Source of the DNA: G963662605 sp963667005
GTDB lineage: Bacteria; Bacteroidota; Ignavibacteria; Ignavibacteriales; Ignavibacteriaceae
DNA length: 64,000 bases
Assembly (NCBI GenBank): GCA_963667005.1
Contig: OY762937.1
Coordinates: 3,596,001-3,660,000, forward strand
Reading direction: 5' to 3'
Position 1 is the first letter of the stretch; every line of letters begins with the position of its first letter. The position numbers were made by a program, and so were the translations under genes. The notes under the pieces were generated by a model. It was not told the DNA's origin, did no database searches, and saw only the letters and a program-made list of their open reading frames with translations. Below, piece after piece: positions 37,327 to 44,457 of this stretch.

Positions 37327-37878
37327 TTGTAATATATACTTTGGGACTCTGCGATAATCACAGAAGGATTTCTCGCCAAGGCGCAAAAACGCAAAATATT
37401 TTTTGGACTACTCGACGCGTAGAATACTCAGTGTTGTGTTTTCACCGCTTATTTTCTGCGCTTATTAAATATACTTGGCGGCTTGGCGCCTTAGCACCTT
37501 TGCGTGAATTCTCTGCAGTTCATTCCTAAAAATCACAGAAGGATTTCTCGCTAAGACGCAAAAACGCAAAAAATATTTATTATCTATCGTTTTCGTAGAT
37601 AAATCGGAGTTCTGTTTTCTCGGCTCATTGCATCTGTGTTTTATAGTAAAATTTGGCGCCTTAGCGCCTTTGCGTGAATTCTTTGTGGTACGTTTCTAAA
37701 AATCACAAAAGAATTAACCGCAAAGACCCAGAGGCGCAAAGTATATTTATGGACTAATACATGCGTTGAACAATCAGTGTTGAGTTTTATAGCTGATTTG
37801 TTTTGGTTTTACAAAAAAAACTTGGCGGCTTGGCGCCTTTGCGAGAATTCTCTGCGGTACGTTTCTATACACCGCTAT

Positions 37879-37914
37879 AAAAAAAGGAGCGCACCCCAAC
37901 CTCGGTACGCTCCT
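37879..37914 (-). terminator. intrinsic terminator of the cysK-metY operon
   Basis: On the minus strand the stem AGGAGCG / CGCTCCT (with further partial pairing TACC/GGTG inside) is followed by seven T residues, 11 bases after the metY stop. Confidence 0.88.
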
Positions 37915-37924
37915 CATGGTGCAG

Positions 37925-39241
37925 CTATTTTGCAACAGCTGCAGAAAGCGCGATATCAAAGTCTTCAATAATATCGTCTATGTGTTCTAAGCCGACGGAG
38001 ACGCGAATGAGATCAGGTGAAACTCCTGAATCTTTCTGTTCATTTTCATCAAGCTGAGAATGCGTGGTTGATGCCGGATGGATAACCAATGTTTTTGCAT
38101 CACCTACGTTTGCAAGCAAACTGGAAAGTTTAACGTTGTTGATAAACGCCTTCCCTGCTTCCAAGCCACCTTTAACACCAAAGGCAAGCATTGAACCAAA
38201 CTGTCCTTCGCGTAAATATTTTTTAGCTCTTTCATGGTACTCATCGCTCTCTAATCCCGGATACCATACCCAGCTTACACGGCTATCCTTGGCAAGCCAT
38301 TGCGCCAGTTTCAATCCGTTTTCACTGTGTCTTTCGATGCGCAATGATAAGGTTTCGAGTCCCTGTAAAAACAGGAATGAATTAAACGGACTGAGTGCAG
38401 GACCGATATCACGAAGCGCTTCAACTCTCGCGCGAATGATAAAGGCAATGTTGCCGAATGGTCCGTTGCTTCCGAAAATATCCCAGAATTTCAGACCATG
38501 ATAACCGGGGCTCGGCTCAGTGAAGATAGGGAACTTGCCGTTGCCCCAGTTAAATTTCCCCGAATCAATAATAACGCCTCCGATGGAAGTACCATGGCCG
38601 CCTATCCACTTTGTTGCCGACTCTACAACAATGTCTGCGCCATGATCAATCGGCCGGACTAAATATCCGCCCGCACCGAAGGTATTGTCTACGATAAGTG
38701 GAATATCATGCTTGTGTGCCACGTCTGCAATAGCCTTGATATCGGCGACATTGAGACGAGGATTACCGATGGACTCGATATATAATGCTTTTGTTTTATC
38801 ATCGATCAGTTTTTCATAATCAGCCGGAGTTTCACCTGCGGTGAATTTTACGTCAATACCTAAACGCGGGAATGTAACCTTGAATTGATTATAAGTTCCA
38901 CCATAGAGCAATGGTGTCGATACGATATTCTCACCTGCCTGTGCGATAGTTGAAATAGTAATAAACTGTGCCGCATGGCCGGAGCCGACAGCCAATGCCG
39001 CTGCTCCGCCTTCAAGCGCAGCAATTCTTTTTTCAAAGACATCGTTTGTCGGATTCATAATTCTCGTATAGATATTGCCGAATTTATTCAGCCCGAAAAG
39101 ATCAGCGGCATGCTGTGCATCATTGAAAACATATGAGGTGGTTTGATAAATCGGCACCGCTCTTGAATTGGTTGCCGGATCGACTTCCTGTCCCGCGTGT
39201 AGTTGTAAAGTTTCGAATCTATAATTTCTCTGTTCGCTCAT
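37925..39241 (-). CDS. metY: O-acetylhomoserine sulfhydrylase (PLP-dependent)
   Basis: 438 residues of the Cys/Met-metabolism PLP family, close to O-acetylhomoserine aminocarboxypropyltransferase. Features: ETLQLHAGQEVDPATNSRAVPIYQTTSYVF at the N-terminus (split by the family's start block), YTRIMNPTNDVFEKRIAALEGG, the active-site lysine in ESATKWIGGHGTSIGG, and the C-terminal HPASTTHSQL. It makes homocysteine from O-acetylhomoserine and sulfide. It is third in the operon after cysK and a DUF4395 gene, and so under the cysteine/methionine leader. Confidence 0.92.
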   Translation of the reverse strand: MSEQRNYRFETLQLHAGQEVDPATNSRAVPIYQTTSYVFNDAQHAADLFGLNKFGNIYTRIMNPTNDVFEKRIAALEGGAAALAVGSGHAAQFITISTIAQAGENIVSTPLLYGGTYNQFKVTFPRLGIDVKFTAGETPADYEKLIDDKTKALYIESIGNPRLNVADIKAIADVAHKHDIPLIVDNTFGAGGYLVRPIDHGADIVVESATKWIGGHGTSIGGVIIDSGKFNWGNGKFPIFTEPSPGYHGLKFWDIFGSNGPFGNIAFIIRARVEALRDIGPALSPFNSFLFLQGLETLSLRIERHSENGLKLAQWLAKDSRVSWVWYPGLESDEYHERAKKYLREGQFGSMLAFGVKGGLEAGKAFINNVKLSSLLANVGDAKTLVIHPASTTHSQLDENEQKDSGVSPDLIRVSVGLEHIDDIIEDFDIALSAAVAK

Positions 39242-39272
39242 GTAAAACTCCTAATTTGATTTTTTTTGTTGT

Positions 39273-39722
39273 TCAATTATTAATAGAAAATCTGTAACGG
39301 TATAACTTAAAATGGTAATAGAAAAAACAACCGACACAGAAACCCGAAAGTGCAACGCCGGTCACTCCAATAACTGCGGTTACAATTATCCATGCTGCTA
39401 TATTTAATCCCGCAAGAAATGCAGTTTGAGCTGCAAGAAGCATGATGACCAGAAGCCAGTTGTTAAACTGTATCAGTTTTGCGTCTTCAATCTCTGAGCC
39501 CGGTATACGGCGCTTCAGAAGTTTTTTACCAATTTGTCCGATGAGGTTCCACTTTTTACCAAACAGGAGTCCGGGTAAAAGAAGCAGCAGAAGTACTGTA
39601 ACCCCATACGAAAACTGGAACACAAGGCTTAAAGCAAGTGTAACGGCATATATCCATCTGCTGAATGTAACAACCGGCAGCGGTACGCCTTCTCTTCCGT
39701 TTTGTTTTTCAATATTACTCAT
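39273..39722 (-). CDS. DUF4395 integral membrane protein
   Basis: 149 residues with four hydrophobic segments and the family's hallmark GFCVGCFFYYH near the C-terminus (a CxxC inside a membrane helix). It lies between cysK and metY with 20- and 31-base gaps, so it is part of the sulfur operon. DUF4395 proteins have no settled function. The paired cysteines and the context suggest handling of sulfide, persulfide or a thiol compound; that is inference. Confidence 0.85.
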   Translation of the reverse strand: MSNIEKQNGREGVPLPVVTFSRWIYAVTLALSLVFQFSYGVTVLLLLLLPGLLFGKKWNLIGQIGKKLLKRRIPGSEIEDAKLIQFNNWLLVIMLLAAQTAFLAGLNIAAWIIVTAVIGVTGVALSGFCVGCFFYYHFKLYRYRFSINN

Positions 39723-39742
39723 TGTATGCTTTCAATAAAAAT

Positions 39743-40654
39743 TTAAAATAATCCGTCAACCGACAAATAACGTTCACCGGTATCATAGGTAAAGACTAAT
39801 ATTTTGCTGTTATCCTTAATATCGGGTAGTTTTTTAGCAACTGCGGCAAGCGATGCTGCTGATGAAACACCGACAAACAGACCTTCTTCTTTAGCGGCAC
39901 GGGCAGCATAAGCAAAAGCGTCATCCTTAGAAACCTGAATGATACCATCAAGTAGTTCAGTACCCAGAATTGCCGGGACAAATCCTGCACCGATTCCCTG
40001 TATAGGATGCGGACCGGGCTTTCCGCCGCTCAATACCGGCGAGAGTTCAGGCTCAACTGCGAATACTTTTAATTGCGGGAACTTAGCTTTCAATACCTGA
40101 GCAACACCTGTAATGTGTCCGCCTGTACCGACACCGGTAATAAGATAATCGAAACCTTCCGGAAAATCTTTAAGGATTTCCTGGGCAGTCGTTTCACGGT
40201 GCGCTTTTACGTTAGCTTCGTTTTCGAACTGATTCGGGATCCATGCTTTTGGATTTTGCTCCACGATTTCCTTTGCGCGTGCAATTGCTCCCGGCATACC
40301 TTTTTCGCGGGGAGTCAACTCAAGCTGAGCGCCATAAGCAGCCATTAATCTGCGGCGTTCTATTGACATGGATTCCGGCATTACCAATATCAACTGATAA
40401 CCTTTAACGGCGGCAACTAATGCAAGGCCGATACCGGTATTTCCTGAAGTCGGTTCAACAATAACACTGTCTTTAGTAAGAATACCTTTTTTCTCGGCAT
40501 CTTCGATCATTGCCAGGGCGATACGGTCTTTTATGCTTCCACCCGGATTTGTTTTTTCAATTTTGGCCCATACTTCCACTCTGGAATTGAACAATTTATT
40601 GATCTTCACATGTGGCGTATTGCCGATGGTCTCGAGAATGTTGTTTGCTTTCAT
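39743..40654 (-). CDS. cysK: cysteine synthase A (O-acetylserine sulfhydrylase)
   Basis: 303 residues from the ATG at 40654. The open frame extends upstream, but into the terminator hairpin, so the ATG start is preferred. PLP lysine in NPGGSIKDRIA, EPTSGNTGIGLA, VGTGGHITG and a C-terminal YDTGERYLS are all typical. It forms cysteine from O-acetylserine and sulfide. First gene of the operon with DUF4395 and metY, preceded by a leader peptide and terminator (see separate entries). Confidence 0.96.
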   Translation of the reverse strand: MKANNILETIGNTPHVKINKLFNSRVEVWAKIEKTNPGGSIKDRIALAMIEDAEKKGILTKDSVIVEPTSGNTGIGLALVAAVKGYQLILVMPESMSIERRRLMAAYGAQLELTPREKGMPGAIARAKEIVEQNPKAWIPNQFENEANVKAHRETTAQEILKDFPEGFDYLITGVGTGGHITGVAQVLKAKFPQLKVFAVEPELSPVLSGGKPGPHPIQGIGAGFVPAILGTELLDGIIQVSKDDAFAYAARAAKEEGLFVGVSSAASLAAVAKKLPDIKDNSKILVFTYDTGERYLSVDGLF

Positions 40655-40698
40655 TTTGCCTATCTTTCTTTTATTTGGTTGTTTATAATCCTTTAAAA

Positions 40699-40727
40699 CA
40701 AAAAAGCCCTTCCGTGGGGAAGGGCTT
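40699..40727 (-). terminator. attenuator terminator in the cysK leader
   Basis: On the minus strand AAGCCCTTCC (40727-40718), loop CCAC, GGAAGGGCTT (40713-40704) and then a run of six T. It lies between the leader-peptide stop (40766) and the cysK ATG (40654), i.e. before the genes it would control, as expected for an attenuator. Confidence 0.93.
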
Positions 40728-40765
40728 ATATACAATTTTATTAATACTATGGATGTATTGCTAAA

Positions 40766-40867
40766 TCAGACAAAGTCCTTCCGCTCAGTGCTATTACAGC
40801 ACATACAGCAACAACACATACAAGCTGCGTTATTTGAAAGGGTACTATGTCTGTTGGTATTCTTCAT
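40766..40867 (-). CDS. Cys/Met-rich leader peptide of the cysK-DUF4395-metY operon
   Basis: A 33-codon ORF: ATG at 40867-40865, TGA at 40768-40766. Residues 16-24 are CMCCCCMCC, seven cysteines and two methionines in nine codons. The rest is hydrophilic (MKNTNRHSTLSNNAA before it, NSTERKDFV after it). The segment GGAAGGACTT (40782-40773), codons 29-32, can pair with the 5' arm of the downstream terminator in 9 of 10 positions. A ribosome stalled on the Cys codons would leave that segment free; a ribosome at the stop codon would cover it. No Shine-Dalgarno is seen (AT-rich start, normal here). The regulatory role is inferred from this layout. Confidence 0.88.
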   Translation of the reverse strand: MKNTNRHSTLSNNAACMCCCCMCCNSTERKDFV

Positions 40868-40879
40868 AATTTATTTCGC

Positions 40880-40908
40880 AATATAGTCTCAGAAACCTAA
40901 AATAGCAA
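40880..40908 (-). promoter_or_regulatory. cysKp: promoter of the cysK operon
   Basis: On the minus strand a -35-like TTGCTA (40908-40903) and a -10-like TATATT (40885-40880) are separated by exactly 17 bases. Transcription would start about 10 bases before the leader-peptide ATG. Confidence 0.6.
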
Positions 40909-40920
40909 GTCAGCACTTGC
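40905..40920. promoter_or_regulatory. possible operator overlapping the -35 box
   Basis: The perfect inverted repeat GCAAGT-CAGC-ACTTGC overlaps the -35 box of the cysK promoter. It could bind a dimeric regulator. No factor is identified. Confidence 0.4.
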
Positions 40921-41215
40921 AATTTTTTTAATTTTTTAAGATATTTTTAAAGATAACCTGTTTAATTGTATTAATTTTTTCTTTTTTGCACTATTTTTTC
41001 ACCGGATTCTCTCTTATCTTCCCTGTAAGAAAAGAACAAGAGAGTAATTCCAGTTAATTTTTACCGGCTGATCTTTCAGCCATAATTCTGAAATCATCAT
41101 TGATTCCACCTTTCATTTTATTCTTATATCAATTAATGAAACAATGAGATTTCCGGAAAAGTTTCATAGAATATGCTTTTATTTCGAGTTTTTTTGAATG
41201 ATTGAGTAAATCCCC
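40921..41215. other. intergenic region before the NCS2 permease gene
   Basis: About 295 AT-rich bases. It contains poly-T tracts (40920-40990) and an ACCGGCTG/CAGCC type weak hairpin near 41063-41082. No purine-riboswitch core was recognised, and no ORF is present. Confidence 0.45.
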
Positions 41216-42538
41216 ATGAAAAGATATTTTGAATTTTTTGAATATGACACCGATTACCGCACAGAGATTTTAGCAGGAATCACAACATTTCTCTCCGCCA
41301 TGTATATTATTGTTGTCAATCCCGCGATTGTATCTGCAACCGGAATGCCCTTCAATGCGGTATTGACCGCCACGGTTCTTGTAAGCGCTCTAAGCAGCAT
41401 TTTCATGGGCATGTACGCCCGCATACCGATTCTTGTTGCTCCGGGTATGGGGCTGAATGCCTTCTTTACGTATACGGTTGTTATCGGTATGGGTGTAAAG
41501 TGGGAAACCGCCTTAGGCGCTGTTCTCTGGTCGGGAATAATTTTTATGCTGCTCTCCGTTTTCAATATCCGCACATGGATAGTTAAAGCTATTCCAAAAC
41601 AAATACGCTATGCTCTCGCTGCCGGTATAGGCCTGTTTATTTCGTTCATAGGTTTTAAGAACGCTAATTTTATTGTTGCAAGTCCCGCGACTCTGCTCAC
41701 CATTAATAAAATGGATCCGATTCTCGTTACATTTTTAATCGGCCTCGCACTAACTTCTATTCTGGTTATAAAGAAAGTCAAAGGCGCGTTGATATTCGGC
41801 ATTGTTTTTACAACACTCTTAGCAATTCCCATCGGGAGATTTTGGGGTAATGCCGCAGCTGTTAATATGGGGGTAGGTACTTTAGTAACATGGAAAGGCT
41901 TAGTAGCGCTTCCTGATTTCAGTCTTATCGGCAAACTTGACATGGTCGGTTCAATTAAATTCGCGATGTTCCCCGTGATATTCGCTTTTGTTTTTACCGA
42001 TATGTTCGACTCCATTTCAACATTTATCGGCGTAAGTGAAGCAGCAAATCTCATTGACAAAAACGGCGATCCGAAAAACATTAAGCAGGCTTTGATTGTT
42101 GATGCCTTTGCTACCGGTATAGCGGGCATTTTAGGTTCAAGTCCCGGCACAAGCTACATTGAGTCTGCAGCCGGTGTAGAAGAAGGTGGAAGAACCGGAA
42201 TGACTGCCGTTACCGCCGGATTGTTATTTCTCCCCTTCATGTTTCTCTCTCCCCTGCTCTCTATAGTTCCGGCTATTGCCACAGCACCTGCGCTGATATT
42301 AGTCGGTGTATTCATGATTAAACCTGTCCTAAAAATCAACTGGGAAAAATTCGATGATGCTATTCCGGCATTTCTCGGAATGATTCTTATTCCATTAACC
42401 TACTCCATCACACAAGGCATCGTATGGAGTTTTCTATCGTGGACCGTAATAAAAGTATCGCTCGGTAAGTGGCGTGAGATAAGCTTGATGCTGATTATCA
42501 TTGATATATTTGCCGTATTGGCTTTGGTATTGCACTAA
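41216..42538 (+). CDS. NCS2 family purine permease (AzgA/GhxP-like)
   Basis: 440 residues with about 12-14 membrane segments. AzgA-type signatures include ILAGITTFLSAMYIIVVNP at the start, VAPGMGLNAFFTYTV, FTDMFDSISTFIGVSEAANL and the GSSPGTSYIESAAGVEEGGRTGM block (given in part). It would import adenine, guanine or hypoxanthine with protons. Single gene, transcribed away from the cysK operon. Confidence 0.93.
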   Translation: MKRYFEFFEYDTDYRTEILAGITTFLSAMYIIVVNPAIVSATGMPFNAVLTATVLVSALSSIFMGMYARIPILVAPGMGLNAFFTYTVVIGMGVKWETALGAVLWSGIIFMLLSVFNIRTWIVKAIPKQIRYALAAGIGLFISFIGFKNANFIVASPATLLTINKMDPILVTFLIGLALTSILVIKKVKGALIFGIVFTTLLAIPIGRFWGNAAAVNMGVGTLVTWKGLVALPDFSLIGKLDMVGSIKFAMFPVIFAFVFTDMFDSISTFIGVSEAANLIDKNGDPKNIKQALIVDAFATGIAGILGSSPGTSYIESAAGVEEGGRTGMTAVTAGLLFLPFMFLSPLLSIVPAIATAPALILVGVFMIKPVLKINWEKFDDAIPAFLGMILIPLTYSITQGIVWSFLSWTVIKVSLGKWREISLMLIIIDIFAVLALVLH

Positions 42539-42672
42539 GCTACCAGCAGCATGCTTGTAGTATAGAACGCCAAGCATCTACCGGATTTATTTTCTATTTT
42601 GAAATAATAAAGATTTTTTTCAAATTATTCTTTGTTAATACCTCTTTAAAGATTATCAAGAAAGTAGTTCGT

Positions 42673-44130
42673 ATGGCACGTCTTCTTATTCTTGGTTCTG
42701 GTATAGCCGGTCAAACCGCTGCTTTGCACGCACGCAAAAGATTGAGTTCAAAACATGAAGTCGTTGTAGTCTCTCCAAACAGCAAGTGGAACTGGATTCC
42801 ATCCAACATCTGGGTTGGGACGGGTTACATGAAACCCGAACAGGTTATCTTCCCTATTGCTCCGGTACACAAAAAAGCCGGCATCATTTTCAAACAAGCA
42901 AAAGCTTTAAGCATTCATCCTGAAGGTGATGGAGCAAATGCGCTGCCGTATGTCACCATCGAATACACTGAGGAATCGTTAGCCGGACAGACAGAAAAAA
43001 TTACTTACGATTATCTTATCAATGCTACCGGCCCAAAGTTAAATTTTAATGCAACCAAAGGTCTTGGCCCTGATTATAACAGTCATTCTGTATGCACATA
43101 TCTTCATGCGGCCGAAACTGCAAAAGCATTCAAAGAATCTATAGAGCGCATGAAGAAAGGTGAAAGACAAAACTTTCTTATCGGCACCGGACATGGGAAC
43201 TGTACTTGTCAGGGTGCAGCATTCGAGTACCTTTTTAATGTAGAATACGAATTACGCAGGCAAGGCGTTAGAGATAAAGCAAATATCCAATGGATTAGTA
43301 ATGAATCCGAACTCGGTGATTTTGGAATAGGTGGAATGCTTGTCAGCAGAGGCGGTTATATCACGCACAGCCGCGTGTTTACCGAATCCTTATACACCGA
43401 GCGCGGCATTGAATGGATTACAAGAGCACATGTTAAGGAGGTTGAGAAAGGTCTCATTCATTACGAGAATCTTGGGGGTGAAGTAAAATCCGTAACCGCA
43501 GATTTTGCGATGCTGCTACCGCCGTTCAGCGGAGTAGGCTTAACAGCATTTAATAAAGCCAATGAAGATATAACCTCACAATTGTTTGCACCAAACGGGT
43601 TCATGAAAGTAGACGGTAATTACGCCGCAAAGCCCTATGAAGAATGGTCTCCCGAGGATTGGCCAAAAACCTATCAGGTACCGCAATACCCGAATATATT
43701 CGCGGTGGGAATTGCATTCGCACCTCCGCATGCAATATCCAAACCCATGTTCAGTCCCAATAAAACGCCGATATTCCCTACCCCTCCTCGTACCGGAATG
43801 CCTTCAGGCGTAATGGCGAGGCAAGTTGCATACAACATCACCGATATGATGGAAGGAAAAATTGAAAAACCTACACGACAGGCGTCTCTTGCCAACATGG
43901 GGGCTGCATGCATCGCTTCGGCCGGCGCAAACTTCTTCAAAGGCACTGCAGTCTCAATGACCATGTATCCCATTGTTCCTGATTTTAGCAAATACCCCGA
44001 GACCGGAAGAGAGTTACGATATACCACCGGAGAAATCGGACTCGCCGGTCATTGGATAAAACACTTTTTACATTACGCGTTTATTTATAAAGCCAAAGCC
44101 AATCCTTTTTGGCGCATGGTACCAGAATAA
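42673..44130 (+). CDS. FAD-dependent oxidoreductase, sulfide:quinone reductase-like
   Basis: 485 residues. The N-terminal dinucleotide site LLILGSGIAGQTAALHARK, YDYLINATGPKL, and the C-terminal IFAVGIAFAPPH and WIKHFLHYAF segments agree with SQR/type II NADH dehydrogenase-like flavoproteins. A cysteine pair in GHGNCTCQGAAFEYL could be redox-active. It is expected to oxidise sulfide to sulfane sulfur and feed electrons to quinone at the membrane. A 47-codon gene follows after 10 bases. Assignment to an SQR subtype is not possible from inspection. Confidence 0.82.
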   Translation: MARLLILGSGIAGQTAALHARKRLSSKHEVVVVSPNSKWNWIPSNIWVGTGYMKPEQVIFPIAPVHKKAGIIFKQAKALSIHPEGDGANALPYVTIEYTEESLAGQTEKITYDYLINATGPKLNFNATKGLGPDYNSHSVCTYLHAAETAKAFKESIERMKKGERQNFLIGTGHGNCTCQGAAFEYLFNVEYELRRQGVRDKANIQWISNESELGDFGIGGMLVSRGGYITHSRVFTESLYTERGIEWITRAHVKEVEKGLIHYENLGGEVKSVTADFAMLLPPFSGVGLTAFNKANEDITSQLFAPNGFMKVDGNYAAKPYEEWSPEDWPKTYQVPQYPNIFAVGIAFAPPHAISKPMFSPNKTPIFPTPPRTGMPSGVMARQVAYNITDMMEGKIEKPTRQASLANMGAACIASAGANFFKGTAVSMTMYPIVPDFSKYPETGRELRYTTGEIGLAGHWIKHFLHYAFIYKAKANPFWRMVPE

Positions 44131-44140
44131 GGAGCATTGT

Positions 44141-44284
44141 ATGGAGAGAACACCATATTCACAAAATTATTATCCGCCGGTACCGACGAAAACTACTAAG
44201 TTTTTCAGGACAAGTTTGCTATGGCAGTTTTTCAGATTTATTGTTATAAACTTGAAGATGCTGAGAATGGTGAGAAAGCACTAA
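44141..44284 (+). CDS. small basic protein (47 aa) behind the SQR-like gene
   Basis: ATG at 44141, TAA at 44282-44284, with AAGGAG 6 bases before the start, the best ribosome binding site in this part of the window. The N-terminal third is hydrophilic and Tyr/Pro-rich (MERTPYSQNYYPPVPTKTTK). The rest is a hydrophobic-basic amphipathic helix (TSLLWQFFRFIVINLKMLRM) likely to lie on the membrane. It is presumably translated with the SQR-like flavoprotein, which is itself membrane-associated. No family recognised. Confidence 0.7.
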   Translation: MERTPYSQNYYPPVPTKTTKFFRTSLLWQFFRFIVINLKMLRMVRKH

Positions 44285-44457
44285 CACCTGAATACACTTT
44301 ATTGTATTCAAAACACTTATAATGTTCTAGGGCTTAGTAACTTGATATAGATAAAATATCTCGTCCTTAACTATGCAAGGTGTGGCAAACTCAGCAATTT
44401 GCCGGAGAGAGAGACCGCTTGCATCGGCGGCAGAAATATCAGCGGGATTTGTAAGAA

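Larger units (their letters stand above)
36613..37924. repeat. long repeat region containing tRNA-Cys
   Basis: 1.3 kb of repeats. TCTCGCAAAGGCGCCAAG units at 36673 and 36826 flank a TCGAGACGGAGTCGA palindrome. REPIN-like copies lie at 36887-36990 and 36992-37111. From about 37180 to 37860 there are four related units with the order CTTGGCGCCTTTGCG(A/T)GAATTC ... CACAGAAGGATTTCTCGC ... GACGCAAAAACGC, separated by 60-70 base spacers. The tRNA-Cys gene lies inside the first unit. No protein gene is supported. Confidence 0.7.

Noticed and set aside
37170..37870. Possible CRISPR array
   Set aside because: Repeat units are imperfect, about 90-110 bases long and themselves inverted repeats; no cas gene is near.
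40655..40735. N-terminal extension of CysK from the longer open frame
   Set aside because: The extension would be translated through the terminator hairpin and has no family similarity; the ATG at 40654 begins the conserved protein.
40735..40870. SAM or T-box riboswitch explanation for the cysK leader
   Set aside because: No SAM-riboswitch core is present, and there is no T-box sequence (TGGNACC-like) or specifier loop; the Cys-codon ORF plus terminator explains the layout better.
41041..41215. Purine riboswitch before the NCS2 permease
   Set aside because: No conserved purine-riboswitch core or loop-loop pairs could be recognised by eye.
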